In this document: one piece after another, positions 18,372-28,083 of the stretch
Numbering within the stretch: the first letter of the stretch is position 1
Layout of the letters: each line of letters starts with the position of its first letter
Assembly (NCBI GenBank): GCA_030156535.1
Contig: JASGMJ010000021.1
Location: 1-64,000 of the forward strand
From: Candidatus Sumerlaeota bacterium
GTDB taxonomy: Bacteria; Sumerlaeota; Sumerlaeia; SLMS01; JAHLLQ01
Direction: 5' to 3'
DNA length: 64,000 nucleotides
The notes under the pieces: generated by a model
The model's input: only the letters and a program-made list of their open reading frames with translations
What the model was told of the DNA's origin: nothing
Database searches by the model: none
Position numbers and translations under genes: made by a program

Positions 18372-18453
18372 TTGCCGCTTGCACCAACAGGGTGCGCCCG
18401 GCACGAAATGGGTTTTCCGCAATTCCCGGCCCGCTCCGAGATGAAAACCCGTC

Positions 18454-19563
18454 ATGACTGGTACGACAAGCAACGATACTCCGATCCTTCGCGTTGAGAA
18501 TCTGAAGAAGTGGTTCCCGATCCGCCGGGGCCTGCTGTCGAAGGTTGTCGGGCATGTGAAGGCCGTTGACGGCATCTCGCTGAGTTTGCCGAAGGGCGAG
18601 ACGCTGGGACTGGTGGGCGAGTCGGGTTGCGGCAAGACGACGGCGGGTCGGCTGATCATGAATCTGATCCGCCCGACGGAGGGCGAGGTCTTCATCGGCG
18701 ACTCGCCGAACATCGCGGCGCTGGGCAACCGCGAGATGCTCCCCTACCGCCGCCGCGTCCAGATGATCTTCCAGGATCCGTTCTCGTCGCTGAACCCGCG
18801 CATGACCGTCGGCGCGATGGTCGCCGAGGCACTGGCCATCCACCGCATCAAGCCGCGCGGGCCGGAACGCCAGAAGCGCGTGCTCGAACTGCTCAACCAG
18901 GTGGGGCTCCCCGCCGACGGCGCCAAGCGATTCCCCCATGAATTTTCCGGCGGCCAGCGCCAGCGTATCGGCATTGCCCGCGCCCTGGCCGTGGAGCCCG
19001 AACTGATCATCGCGGACGAGCCGGTCTCCGCCCTTGACGTTTCAATTCAGGCACAAGTCATCAATCTGCTCGAAGACATCCAGAAGCAGATGGGCCTGGC
19101 GTTCATCTTCATCAGCCACGACCTCTCCGTCGTCGGGCATCTTTGCCACAACGTTGCCGTGATGTATCTGGGGCGGATCGTGGAGGAGGGCGAGAAGCTG
19201 GAGATCTTCCACGCGCCGCGCCACCCGTACACCAAGGCATTGCTGAGCGCCGTGCCGATCATCGAGAAGGAGCAACGCCGGCGGCGCATCATCCTGCCCG
19301 GCGACGTCCCCTCGCCCGTCGATCCTCCGCCGGGATGCCACTTCCATCCGCGCTGCCCGGCGCGCTTTGCGCCGTGTGACAAGGAGATGCCGGAGTTGCT
19401 GCCCGTCTCCAACGGCTCGAAGGTGCGCTGCCATCTGTATGATCCCAAGTACCGCGATCTGATCACGCCCGAACTGAGCAAGCACAAAACCCAGGGCGTG
19501 GACCCGGACCGACAGGCGGGCCTGGCCGAGGAGTTCGCCGAGACCGCCACGGCAACCGTGTAG
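18454..19563 (+). CDS. Oligopeptide/dipeptide ABC transporter ATP-binding protein (OppF/DppF type)
   Basis: 369 residues. Walker A GESGCGKTT, Q-loop IFQDPFSSLNPRMTVG, signature FSGGQRQRIGIARAL and Walker B LIIADEPVSALDVS are intact. The C-terminal oligopeptide-transporter extension has the cysteine cluster in GCHFHPRCPARFAPCD, which marks the Opp/Dpp/nickel family. It ends 18 bases before mutS2 on the same strand. Its usual partner ATPase is at 22120-23163 on the other strand, and no permease or binding-protein gene is adjacent, so the membrane subunits must be elsewhere. Confidence 0.9.
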   Translation: MTGTTSNDTPILRVENLKKWFPIRRGLLSKVVGHVKAVDGISLSLPKGETLGLVGESGCGKTTAGRLIMNLIRPTEGEVFIGDSPNIAALGNREMLPYRRRVQMIFQDPFSSLNPRMTVGAMVAEALAIHRIKPRGPERQKRVLELLNQVGLPADGAKRFPHEFSGGQRQRIGIARALAVEPELIIADEPVSALDVSIQAQVINLLEDIQKQMGLAFIFISHDLSVVGHLCHNVAVMYLGRIVEEGEKLEIFHAPRHPYTKALLSAVPIIEKEQRRRRIILPGDVPSPVDPPPGCHFHPRCPARFAPCDKEMPELLPVSNGSKVRCHLYDPKYRDLITPELSKHKTQGVDPDRQAGLAEEFAETATATV

Positions 19564-19581
19564 GCCATTCGGAGTTCCCCG

Positions 19582-22110
19582 TTGGACAGCAAGACCCGCA
19601 CAGCACTGGAATTCGACCGTCTTCTTGAGCATCTGGCCGAAGGGGCGCAGAGTTCGCTCGGCCAAATGTACGTGCGCGGCATCGAGCCATCCGCCGATCC
19701 CCGCGTCGTGGAAACGCGTTTGGCGCGCTCGGCCGAGGCATTGCACCTGCTCGACACAAGCCGTTCTCTGCCCCTGAGCGGACTGGAAGACATCGGGCCG
19801 AGCCTGGCGCGCGCGCGTGCCGAGGGCACCGTGCTGGATCCGGAGGAGTGGCCGCGCCTGCGCCGGTTTCTGCGCGTGACGCACGACCTGCTGAGCTTCG
19901 CCGAGCGCAACAAGAGCGACCTGCGCGTGCTGGGCGATTTGATCGCGCAGCTCGTGCCGCTGCCCGAACTCGCCCACGAAATCGACACGATCTTCGACAA
20001 GGACGGACTGGTGCGCGACGATGCGTCGCGCGACCTGGCGCGGCTGCGCGCTGAACGCCGCCGCCAGGAGGGAACGGTCCAGCGCAGCGTCCAACGCACG
20101 CTTGATTCGCTGCGCGGACGCAACATCCTGCAGGACGAGCTGACGACGATCCGCAACGGGCGCCACGTGTTCCCCGTGCGCGCGAGCGCCCGCAGCCGCG
20201 TCCCCGGCATTTTGCACGCCACGTCGGCAACGGGCGAGACGGTCTACATCGAGCCAAACGAACTCGTGGAACTGGCGAACGCGATCGAACTCGTGCGCCA
20301 GCAGGAGTTGCAGGAAATCCACCGTCTGATGCGCGAGTTGACGGCGCTGCTGCGCCCCTGGCTGCCGGTGATGACGGCGAACGTCACCGTGCTCGCGGAG
20401 GTTGACGGTGTGCAGGCGCTGGCACGCAACGCGGCCCGGCGCGCATGGAAGGTTCCCGTGGTGGGCGGAGGCGGCGCGCTGAAACTCTACGCGGCGCATC
20501 ATCCGTTGCTGCACATTTTGCACGAGGACGAGTCTGTGCCGATCGACGTGGCACTGGATGCGTCGGACCGCCTGATTCTGCTGAGCGGGCCAAACGCGGG
20601 CGGCAAGACGACGGCCATGAAGACCATCGCGCTGTGCGCACTTCTCGTGCAGTGCGGCAGCCCGGTGCCGACGTCGCCCGATGCGCGGCTGCCGGTGTTC
20701 GACGCGGTGCTCGCCGATATTGGCGACCAGCAGGACCTCGGCGAAGGACTCTCGACGTTCACGGGGCACGTGCGCCGGCTGAAGGAGATCCTCGCGCAGG
20801 CGGGGCCTCGCACGCTGGTGCTGTTCGATGAACTTGGCACGGGCACCGACCCCGAAGAAGGCGGCGCGCTGGCGCAGGCAACGCTCGAGGAGCTGCTCGA
20901 ACGAGCGGGGCTGACGATTGCGACGAGCCACATGGGGCCGCTGAAGAAATGGGCGGAAGACACGCCCGGCGTGCGCAATGCGTCGTTCAGCCTGAACTCG
21001 GAAACGCAGCAGCCCACGTTTCGGCTGCGCTTGGACCTGCCGGGGGCGAGCGAGGCGCTCGTCATCGCGCGCAACGAGGGGTTGCCGCGCCGGTTGCTCG
21101 ACCGGGCGCGCTCGCTCGTTGGCGATCAGAAGGTGGCGATGGGCGAGTTGCTGCAACGCATCGAGGAACGCGAACGCCGCCTGGGCGATCAGCTCCGCGA
21201 GGCACAGGCGCGGGCGGAATCGTTGGAGCAACAGGAACGCATTGTCCGCCAGCGCGCCGAGCAACTGCGCGAGGAACGCCGCACGCACAAGGCCGAGGCG
21301 CTCAGTGAGCGCGAGAAGGCAGTGCGCGAGGTGCGCGAACGCATCGAGCGCCTGATCGCCAATCTGCCCGGCGAAACGGAACTCCGCCAGCGCAAGGACG
21401 CGCTGAACACGGCGCGTCTGACAACGATGCGCGAACTCCAGAACATGGCGCAGGAACGCGAGCTTCTGAAATCAGGGACGGAGTCGCCGGGGCACGGCGG
21501 CACCTTCGCCGAGGGCCAGCGCGTTTACGTGCGGGCCTTCGCGAACTGGGGTACCATTGTCCGCATGGATTCCGATGGGCGGAAGGCGCGCGTCGTGATC
21601 GGCAACGTCGAGGCCGACGTTCCGGTGGAAACGCTCGCCCGCAAGGAGCCACCGCGCCTGAAGCTCCCCGAGGACGACAAACCCTCGGCTCCGCAGGTGA
21701 AAGGCGCGCGAAAGAAGAAGAAAAGGAGCCGCCGCCTGAAGGGCTCGATCGAGGAAGTCGCGTCGCCCGTGGTGGTGCGCGCTCTCCCCCGCCGCGCCGC
21801 GCCTTCCCGCCCGGGAGCGGGCACGCCGCCGTCAACGCTCGGCAACGCGTTGCGCTTCAGCCGCGAATCGATTTCCTTTGAACTCGACCTGCACGGCTAC
21901 CGCGTCGATGAGGCGCTGCCGGAAATCGACCGCTATCTCGACCGCGCCCTGCTGGCCGGTTACCCGCATGTGCGGATCATCCACGGCACGGGAGCAGGCA
22001 AGCTCTACCGCGCCGTGCACGAGTTCCTGCGCACGCTCCCCCACGTGAAGGCGTTCCGTTTCGCAACGCCGGACGAAGGCGGCGGCGGCTGCACCGTTGT
22101 GGATTTGTAG
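19582..22110 (+). CDS. mutS2: MutS2 family protein with Smr nuclease domain
   Basis: 842 residues from the TTG at 19582, which has GGAG eight bases upstream. MutS2 acts on branched DNA and, in some bacteria, on collided ribosomes; it is not a mismatch repair protein. Visible parts: core/clamp region, Walker A GPNAGGKTTAMKT (about residue 336), Walker B LVLFDELGTGTDP, a long Arg/Glu-rich coiled coil (about 510-620), a KOW-like stretch (GQRVYVRAFANWGTIV), and a C-terminal Smr domain with LDLHG and HGTGAGKL. Complete architecture. Confidence 0.92.
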   Translation: MDSKTRTALEFDRLLEHLAEGAQSSLGQMYVRGIEPSADPRVVETRLARSAEALHLLDTSRSLPLSGLEDIGPSLARARAEGTVLDPEEWPRLRRFLRVTHDLLSFAERNKSDLRVLGDLIAQLVPLPELAHEIDTIFDKDGLVRDDASRDLARLRAERRRQEGTVQRSVQRTLDSLRGRNILQDELTTIRNGRHVFPVRASARSRVPGILHATSATGETVYIEPNELVELANAIELVRQQELQEIHRLMRELTALLRPWLPVMTANVTVLAEVDGVQALARNAARRAWKVPVVGGGGALKLYAAHHPLLHILHEDESVPIDVALDASDRLILLSGPNAGGKTTAMKTIALCALLVQCGSPVPTSPDARLPVFDAVLADIGDQQDLGEGLSTFTGHVRRLKEILAQAGPRTLVLFDELGTGTDPEEGGALAQATLEELLERAGLTIATSHMGPLKKWAEDTPGVRNASFSLNSETQQPTFRLRLDLPGASEALVIARNEGLPRRLLDRARSLVGDQKVAMGELLQRIEERERRLGDQLREAQARAESLEQQERIVRQRAEQLREERRTHKAEALSEREKAVREVRERIERLIANLPGETELRQRKDALNTARLTTMRELQNMAQERELLKSGTESPGHGGTFAEGQRVYVRAFANWGTIVRMDSDGRKARVVIGNVEADVPVETLARKEPPRLKLPEDDKPSAPQVKGARKKKKRSRRLKGSIEEVASPVVVRALPRRAAPSRPGAGTPPSTLGNALRFSRESISFELDLHGYRVDEALPEIDRYLDRALLAGYPHVRIIHGTGAGKLYRAVHEFLRTLPHVKAFRFATPDEGGGGCTVVDL

Positions 22111-22119
22111 CTTCCACCG

Positions 22120-23163
22120 TTATCCGACGGCAAACGTCTCAACCTCGTGGCGTTCGATCGTGCCGTCGAGCACCTTCTCGGCCCAGTGGCACCGCACGGT
22201 GTGCCCGGGGCGCAGCTCGCGCATGTCGGGCGCCTCGTTGTGGCATTCCGACGTGCTGAACGGGCAGCGCGGATGAAAGCGGCATCCGGCCGGATGGCTG
22301 CGCGGGTTGGGGACGGCGCCCTTCACGGGCTTGAGGCGCTGCTTCTGGCGGATGTCAGCGAGCGACGGCCGCGATGCGAGCAGCCCGAGCGTGTACGGGT
22401 GCATGGGGTTTTCGAACACGTCGTCCGTTTCGCCGTACTCCACGATCTGTCCGGCATACATGATGGCCACTTCGTCAGAGATTTCCGCGACCACGCCGAG
22501 ATCGTGTGTGATCATCAGGATCGAGGACCCGATGCGGTCCTTCAGCCCCGACATGAGATCGAGCACCTGGGCCTGCACCGTCACGTCGAGCGCTGTGGTC
22601 GGCTCGTCGGCGATCAGCAGGTCGGGATCGCAGGCCAGCGCCATGGCGATCATCACACGCTGGCGCATGCCGCCGGACATCTGGTGGGGGTAGTCGTTCA
22701 CGCGCTTGGCGGCGGCGGGGATTTTGACGAGTTCGAGCATCCGCACGGCCTCGGCGATGGACTCGCGTTTCTTCATCCCCTGGTGAATGCGGAAGACCTC
22801 GCCGATCTGGTCGCCAATGGTGAAGACCGGATTCAGCGACGTCATGGGTTCCTGGAAGATCATGCTGATCTGATTGCCACGGATCGCGCGCATCTCGCGG
22901 TTCGAGAGTTTGAGGAGATCGCGTTCCTTGAACCAGACCTCTCCGGACTCGATGCGGCCCGGGGGCTGGGGAATCAGGCGCAGCACGGACATGGCGGTGA
23001 CGGACTTGCCGCACCCGGACTCGCCCACGATGCCCAGCGTCTTGCGGCGGTGCACCGTGTAGGAGACACCATCGACGGCCTTGCTGACGCCGTCCTGGCC
23101 GTGGAAGTAGGTCTTGAGGTTTTTGATATCGAGAAGCGGAGCTTCGCCGCTTGTTTCCGCCAT
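22120..23163 (-). CDS. Oligopeptide/dipeptide ABC transporter ATP-binding protein (OppD/DppD type)
   Basis: 347 residues with Walker [15 protein letters not shown]-loop [16 protein letters not shown], signature [14 protein letters not shown] and Walker [14 protein letters not shown], plus the C-terminal family extension [15 protein letters not shown]. It faces mutS2 tail to tail with a nine-base gap. It is the normal dimer partner of the OppF-type ATPase at 18454, but the pair is split by mutS2 and reversed in strand. Confidence 0.9.
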   Translation of the reverse strand: MAETSGEAPLLDIKNLKTYFHGQDGVSKAVDGVSYTVHRRKTLGIVGESGCGKSVTAMSVLRLIPQPPGRIESGEVWFKERDLLKLSNREMRAIRGNQISMIFQEPMTSLNPVFTIGDQIGEVFRIHQGMKKRESIAEAVRMLELVKIPAAAKRVNDYPHQMSGGMRQRVMIAMALACDPDLLIADEPTTALDVTVQAQVLDLMSGLKDRIGSSILMITHDLGVVAEISDEVAIMYAGQIVEYGETDDVFENPMHPYTLGLLASRPSLADIRQKQRLKPVKGAVPNPRSHPAGCRFHPRCPFSTSECHNEAPDMRELRPGHTVRCHWAEKVLDGTIERHEVETFAVG

Positions 23164-23445
23164 AGGAAGAGCCTTCGGAGTACTGGACTTGTCAGATGAG
23201 CTTGAAATCCCCCGCCCCGCGCGTCAAGGGAGACGGACGCAGGATGAGTTCTCAGTCTTTAGTTGCTATGGCTGCAGGCTGCGATCAAAACCTCAGCCCC
23301 TGCTCCTGATACCACACTCCGAAGGGGCCATGTGCCTGGTACCTGAGCTTCTGGCGCCCTTCCAGATTGACGGTCGGGGGCGGGCGTCCCAAACTGTGAG
23401 GGTATGTATTCGATAATGCGAACCTTGCGAGGAGTCCGTCTCCCC

Positions 23446-25125
23446 ATGCGCCATACACTTTGCGGCCTGATGGCCAGCGCCCTGCTGGTGGGCTCCGCCG
23501 CCGCCGGGCCCCTGACAATCCAGATCGATACCAAGCGAATCGCCATGATTACGGAGAATCGGCGCAATCCCGGCGAGATCGGGCCGTTGGCGCTGGGCGA
23601 CGTAAACGGCGATGGCTACGACGACCTGATCATGGGCGCGCCGCGTGCATCGAGCTTCACCACGGTGGAATCCGGCGGCGTGTACGTGCGCTTTGCGGGC
23701 GATTTCCTGTTCAATTCACAGGTTGGGACGGACGACGGCGGATTGTATTACGACATGACCACGCCGCCGGATATTTCGACCAACCGCATCAGTACGGCCG
23801 TGGTGGTGGAGGATGTGTTCGGCCGCGTACCCAGCGGCGTGCAGTTCATCCCCGAGCGCGGGGGCGAGGCCTTTGGCAGCGCCGTGGCCTCGGGCGATTT
23901 CGACGGCGACGGCTTCATGGACCTTGCAATCTCGGCACCGGCGCCCTTTGGAAGCCGCATCGGAGCGGTCTACCTGGCCTATGGCCGGGCGGACATCGGC
24001 GGAATTCGGGAGATCGATCTGGAGATTTTCGACGGCTTTGCCTTCGAGATCAGCGGCCGCGAGGCCGGCGCGCGTTTCGGCGAAGCCCTTCTGATGGCCG
24101 ACGTGGACAATGACGGCTACGACGACATTATCATCGGCACGCCCCGCCACAGCAGCGGCGGCATCGTGGACGTGGTCTACGGAACGCCGGGGCGCGGACT
24201 CTCGCGTACAACGATCGACGCCCTCCCCACGGCCCACACCCGCATTGTGACCGACACGACGGAGGAATACTTCGGCGCCGCGCTGGCTGCGGGGAAGATC
24301 AACGGCGACAGCTTTCTGGAGCTCGTGATCGGAGCGCCCCGCTGGCCGAACGCCAGCGCCAGCCGTGGACGCGCCGTGGCGCTGAATCTGGCGGGAACCC
24401 GGCCGGCAACAATCGATCTGGCGGTGGCTTCGCCCTACTTCGTGGTCCAGGAAATCGGCAATCAGGCGGGTCTGGGCGCATCGCTGGCCATTGGCGATAT
24501 TGACGGCGACACGATCCCGGACCTCGCCGTCGGAGCGCCTCTGAAGAACTCCGGCGCGGGCGGTACCAACGTGGGAGTGGTGTATATTCTGAGCGACCCG
24601 GCCAGCTCCGCAGGCACAGTGCTCTCCTGTCCCGGTGATCACCGCACTTCCATCGTGGGCATCAACAACAGCGAGTTCTTCGGATCGACGCTGGCGATGG
24701 TGCGTTACGACAAGGTGGTGGGCGAGGAACTGATCGTCGCCGCACCGGGCAGCAACAATGTGCAGGAAAATGCGACGGAAGCAGGCGCCGTGTACGTCTA
24801 CCGGACGGGAACGGTGCCCCCGGGCGATCTCTTCTCCGAGGACCTGTCGATTCCCTGGACCAAGCTGACGACGACAAAAGCCGGGTTCCGCCTGGGCACC
24901 CACATTGCCGCTGGGCAATTCGACCGCCAGAATGAACTGGACCTTTTCATTTCGGGCGACGGCGATCAGCCGTTCCGTCCGTACTGTGGCTCGGACGATC
25001 AATCCGACTATCTCCAGTGCCATGCAACGCGCGAGGGTCTGCGTGTGTTCGGCGTGCTGGCGCGCAGCGTCGATCAACCGGACGCGGGGCTGGCAGCCAA
25101 GCCAGGGTGGATGATGCTGGAGTAA
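23446..25125 (+). CDS. Secreted seven-repeat FG-GAP (integrin-like) beta-propeller protein
   Basis: 559 residues from the ATG at 23446 (GAGGAG upstream), with a signal peptide ending near AAAG. Seven repeats are recognisable, most with the Ca-binding DxDxDGxxD loop and GAP-like turn: GDVNGDGYDDLIMGAP, GDFDGDGFMDLAISAP, ADVDNDGYDDIIIGTP, GKINGDSFLELVIGAP, GDIDGDTIPDLAVGAP, then two degenerate ones ending in LIVAAPGS and LDLFISGDGD. Seven blades is the number in the integrin alpha N-terminal propeller, so the protein is probably one closed propeller. The role (adhesion or surface structure) is inference. Confidence 0.8.
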   Translation: MRHTLCGLMASALLVGSAAAGPLTIQIDTKRIAMITENRRNPGEIGPLALGDVNGDGYDDLIMGAPRASSFTTVESGGVYVRFAGDFLFNSQVGTDDGGLYYDMTTPPDISTNRISTAVVVEDVFGRVPSGVQFIPERGGEAFGSAVASGDFDGDGFMDLAISAPAPFGSRIGAVYLAYGRADIGGIREIDLEIFDGFAFEISGREAGARFGEALLMADVDNDGYDDIIIGTPRHSSGGIVDVVYGTPGRGLSRTTIDALPTAHTRIVTDTTEEYFGAALAAGKINGDSFLELVIGAPRWPNASASRGRAVALNLAGTRPATIDLAVASPYFVVQEIGNQAGLGASLAIGDIDGDTIPDLAVGAPLKNSGAGGTNVGVVYILSDPASSAGTVLSCPGDHRTSIVGINNSEFFGSTLAMVRYDKVVGEELIVAAPGSNNVQENATEAGAVYVYRTGTVPPGDLFSEDLSIPWTKLTTTKAGFRLGTHIAAGQFDRQNELDLFISGDGDQPFRPYCGSDDQSDYLQCHATREGLRVFGVLARSVDQPDAGLAAKPGWMMLE

Positions 25126-25153
25126 GCTCCGGCCGCTGGCAGAGTCTTTGCAG

Positions 25154-25195
25154 AGCCCGGCTCCGGCACAGTGGAGCCGGGCTCCTTATTTCTTC
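25154..25195 (+). terminator. Terminator after the FG-GAP gene
   Basis: AGCCCGGCTCC (25154-25164) pairs with GGAGCCGGGCT (25173-25183), followed by CCTTATTTCTT. The MoaD/ThiS gene begins 14 bases later. Confidence 0.8.
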
Positions 25196-25208
25196 CGGAT
25201 GAAGCAGG

Positions 25209-25454
25209 ATGAAGATCGACGTTCTTTACTTTCAGGTACTGAAGCTCAAGGCCGGCACCGCCCGGGAGACGCTCGACGTGGCGGCCGGGACGACGGTGGC
25301 GGGAGCGCTGGATGCCGTGGAGAGTCTGCATCCGGAGCTGCTGCCGCTGAGGGCAAGTTTGCTGGCAGCGGTGAACCAGGAGTGGGCGCCGCCGGAGACG
25401 GTGCTGCGGGAGGGCGACGTGCTGGCGCTGATGCCGCCGGTCAGCGGAGGCTAG
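25209..25454 (+). CDS. MoaD/ThiS family sulfur-carrier protein
   Basis: 81-residue ubiquitin-fold protein ending in the diagnostic Gly-Gly (PPVSGG). Such carriers are adenylated at the C-terminal glycine and then thiocarboxylated. The LxALMPPVSGG end fits MoaD (small subunit of molybdopterin synthase) better than ThiS. No moaE, thiG or adenylyltransferase gene is nearby, so the pathway is not proven. The Shine-Dalgarno (AGCAGG) is weak and close to the ATG. Confidence 0.8.
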   Translation: MKIDVLYFQVLKLKAGTARETLDVAAGTTVAGALDAVESLHPELLPLRASLLAAVNQEWAPPETVLREGDVLALMPPVSGG

Positions 25455-25551
25455 AGGGCGCCATCGCACTTGCATTGGGTGATGCCCCGCGCCTACTGTC
25501 CGCCCCTCCCGTTTGCGGGAAAAAACGATCCGAAGAAACGAGGAAGACCCC

Positions 25552-26692
25552 ATGGCCTTGTCACTGACCGAAGCCATCCAGTTGCTCAGGGAGTTGCAGG
25601 AATCCTGCGAGCAACATAGGGGGTATCTTTGACTTCGACGCACGCAGGCAACAGATCGCGTCGATGGAAATGGAAACCCAGCACCCGGGTTTCTGGGACG
25701 ATCAGGAACGTGCCCAGAAAACGATGCGGCAGATCAATGAACTGAAGGAAATGATCGAGCCGTGGGAGGCGCTGGAAGCGGAAATCGCGGAGAACATCGA
25801 GCTCGCCCAATTGCTGAAGGAAGAGGGACAGGCAGACAGCCCGGACGCAGAATCTCTGGCAGGGCTGACGCGCGAGCTGCAGGACCGCTACGAGAAGCTG
25901 GAAATCCGCTCGATCCTGACGGATGAGTCGGACCGGCTCCCCTGTTTCCTGCACATCAATTCGGGCGCGGGAGGCACGGAGGCGGACGACTGGGCGTCGA
26001 TGCTGATGCGCATGTACGTGCGCTGGGCCGAGCGCCAGAACTACAAGGTGGAGCTGCTCGATGTGCAGGAGGGCTCGGAGGCGGGTATTTCGAGCGCCCA
26101 GCTGCGCATCGAAGGCTTCATGGCGTATGGCTATCTGAAGGCCGAGTCGGGCGTGCACCGGCTGGTGCGCATCTCGCCCTATGACTCGAATGCACGGCGG
26201 CATACGTCGTTTGCCTCGGTCTTTGCGTCGCCCGAAGTCGACGAGAACATCGAGATCGACATGGGCGTGAAGGACAAGGACTGGCGCATCGACACGTTCC
26301 GCGCATCGGGCAAGGGCGGCCAGAAGGTCAACAAGACGAGTTCGGCGGTGCGCGTCGTTCACTTTCCGACGAACACCATCGTGTCATGCCAGAACGAGCG
26401 CAGCTTCCACCAGAACCGCGATCTGGCGTTTCAGATCATGCGCTCGCGTCTGTATGCCATTGAACTGGAAAAGCGCAAGAAGGCAGCCGACATCGTGGAG
26501 GCCTCCAAGAGCGACGTGAACTTCGGTTCGCAAATTCGCAGCTACGTGATGCAGCCGTACCAGCTTGTGCGCGACGAGCGGACGGAGATCAAGGTGTCGG
26601 ACGTGCACGCGGTGCTCGACGGCGATCTCGACGAATTCATCGAGGGGTACCTGAAGTCCAAGCTGCGTGAGAAGGCCGCCAACAAGCAGTAG
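25552..26692 (+). CDS. prfB: Peptide chain release factor 2, with programmed +1 frameshift
   Basis: Recognises UGA and UAA at the ribosomal A site and releases the peptide. The ATG at 25552 opens 26 codons ending at an in-frame TGA (25630-25632); reading continues in the +1 frame from GAC at 25631 to 26692, giving about 379 residues. The catalytic GGQ is in [14 protein letters not shown]. The anticodon-tripeptide region reads [14 protein letters not shown], so SPY replaces the usual SPF. RF2 controls its own level: when scarce, the UGA is read slowly and frameshifting rises. The coding interval is given as one span across the shift. Confidence 0.95.
25618..25633 (+). promoter_or_regulatory. 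prfB programmed +1 frameshift site
   Basis: AGGGGG (internal Shine-Dalgarno, 25618-25623), then TAT, the slippery CTT (25627-25629) and TGAC. Spacing and sequence match the classic RF2 autoregulatory signal, including the C after the stop that weakens termination. Confidence 0.95.
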
Positions 26693-26720
26693 CCTGAAAG
26701 GCGGCGGCACCGAGACAAGG

Positions 26721-26750
26721 AAAGGCCCGGAGCGCAAGCCCCGGGCCTTT
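26721..26750. terminator. Bidirectional terminator between prfB and the lipoprotein gene
   Basis: AAAGGCCCGG (26721-26730) and CCGGGCCTTT (26741-26750) form a perfect stem with A/T runs on both sides, serving the convergent prfB (+) and lipoprotein (-) genes. Confidence 0.8.
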
Positions 26751-26778
26751 GTCTGTCTGGCAGGAGGTTGTGAGGTTG

Positions 26779-27186
26779 TTACTTGGTGGAGATGCCGGTG
26801 CCTTCGGCGCGGTCGACGTAGAGACCGACGATGAAGAAGGGGAATCCGGTGTAGAATTCCGTGTGAGGGGTGACGTTGATCATGGCGTTGGCGCCGTCGT
26901 TGGCAGCTTCCTGGGCGACGTCGGACAGAAGGCCTTCGTTGGTCTGCTGCGGATAGAGTTCCATGAACTTGCCGATGCCGGGGATACCGACGGCGATTCC
27001 GATTTCGGTGCCGGTGTGGTGGCCGGTGGCGGTGTAGTTTTCGTAGGTGCCGTCACCGGTGGTGACGTTGTCCATACCGACGCGGTCGGCGACGTCGCTG
27101 AGGTCGGTTCCGCCCGGCATATAGGCACAACCACTGAGGACGGCGGCAACGCCGGCCACGGACAGGACTGTGAGGAACTTCTTCAT
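26779..27186 (-). CDS. Small lipoprotein of unknown function
   Basis: 135 residues from the ATG at 27186 (GGGAG upstream). MKKFLTVLSVAGVAAVLSGC is a lipoprotein signal peptide with an LSGC lipobox, so the mature protein is acylated at Cys20. The mature part (GTEIGIAVGIPGIGKFMELYP, AANDGANAMINVTP) resembles small TRL-like outer-membrane lipoproteins but is not assignable with certainty. Single gene, divergent from the HAD hydrolase. Confidence 0.75.
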   Translation of the reverse strand: MKKFLTVLSVAGVAAVLSGCAYMPGGTDLSDVADRVGMDNVTTGDGTYENYTATGHHTGTEIGIAVGIPGIGKFMELYPQQTNEGLLSDVAQEAANDGANAMINVTPHTEFYTGFPFFIVGLYVDRAEGTGISTK

Positions 27187-27353
27187 TGTTCTGGTGCTCC
27201 CTTGGAAAGGTGATTTCCGTAAAGTGGGAGCATGAGGCTGGCATCGAAAGCAAGCGGATTCTTGAATCTTGAAAAACCTGTGAAAAGCCGGATTGCGGCA
27301 CCTCGCACCCCGCTTCACCCTGCACGCACGCGGGCCCAATGGAGGAAAATCGC

Positions 27354-28058
27354 ATGGTACAGGAAATATCGGACTCCCCGTTTTTGTGGCTCGGCCAGCC
27401 GGTTCTCGGTCTGTTGCTGGACATGGACGGCACGCTGGCAGAGACGCTGGCGGCGCACGGGGAGGCGTGGGAGATTTGGACGCGGCGCCGGGGCATCGGT
27501 GTCAGCCGTCAGGAATACATCTCGCGCTATTTCGGACGCTCGAACCGCGACACGATGCTGGCGATTTTCCCGGAACTGGAGGGAGATCCGGCCGCAGTGG
27601 AGGAACTTGCCGGGGAACGGGAAGAAATCTTTCTGGAGATGGTGGACCGTGGGTTGGTGCATCCGACGCCCGGCGTTGCCCGGTTGCTGGAGCGGGCGGA
27701 GGCGCGCGGCATCCCGTGTGCCGTGGCGAGCTCGGCGCCGCGCCGCAACGTGGCCCGGGTGCTCGAAGCCTTTGGGCTGGCGGCCCGCCTGCCCGTCTGT
27801 GTGACAATGGAGGACGTTGAGCGGACAAAGCCGGACCCCGACCTGTTTCTGGAGGCGGCCCGCCGGCTGGGCGTGGCAGCGGAATCGTGCGTGGTCTTCG
27901 AGGACAGCCGGTTTGGCCTGGAATCCGGACGCCGCGCAGGAGCACGAACGGTGGCGGTGCTGACGCTGCACACCGAAGACGAACTGCGCGGCGAGGCGGA
28001 TTTGTGCGTGGCCGATTTCGACGCGCTGCTCGATCGCCCGGAGTGGCGAAACTTCTGA
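27354..28058 (+). CDS. HAD-superfamily hydrolase, beta-phosphoglucomutase/phosphatase type
   Basis: 234 residues from the ATG at 27354, which has GGAGG eight bases upstream; an ATG at 27339 lacks one. HAD motif I is DMDGTLAET (nucleophile Asp and acid/base Asp), motif II the Ser in AVASSAPRRN, motif III the Lys in ERTKPDPDLFLEAARRLG, motif IV VVFEDSRFGLESG. The helical cap of subfamily IA is present. It could be a phosphatase or sugar phosphomutase; the substrate is not evident. The HD hydrolase gene starts 26 bases downstream, so the two likely form an operon. Confidence 0.85.
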   Translation: MVQEISDSPFLWLGQPVLGLLLDMDGTLAETLAAHGEAWEIWTRRRGIGVSRQEYISRYFGRSNRDTMLAIFPELEGDPAAVEELAGEREEIFLEMVDRGLVHPTPGVARLLERAEARGIPCAVASSAPRRNVARVLEAFGLAARLPVCVTMEDVERTKPDPDLFLEAARRLGVAAESCVVFEDSRFGLESGRRAGARTVAVLTLHTEDELRGEADLCVADFDALLDRPEWRNF

Positions 28059-28083
28059 CAAACACCAAAACGCGGAGGCCCGG

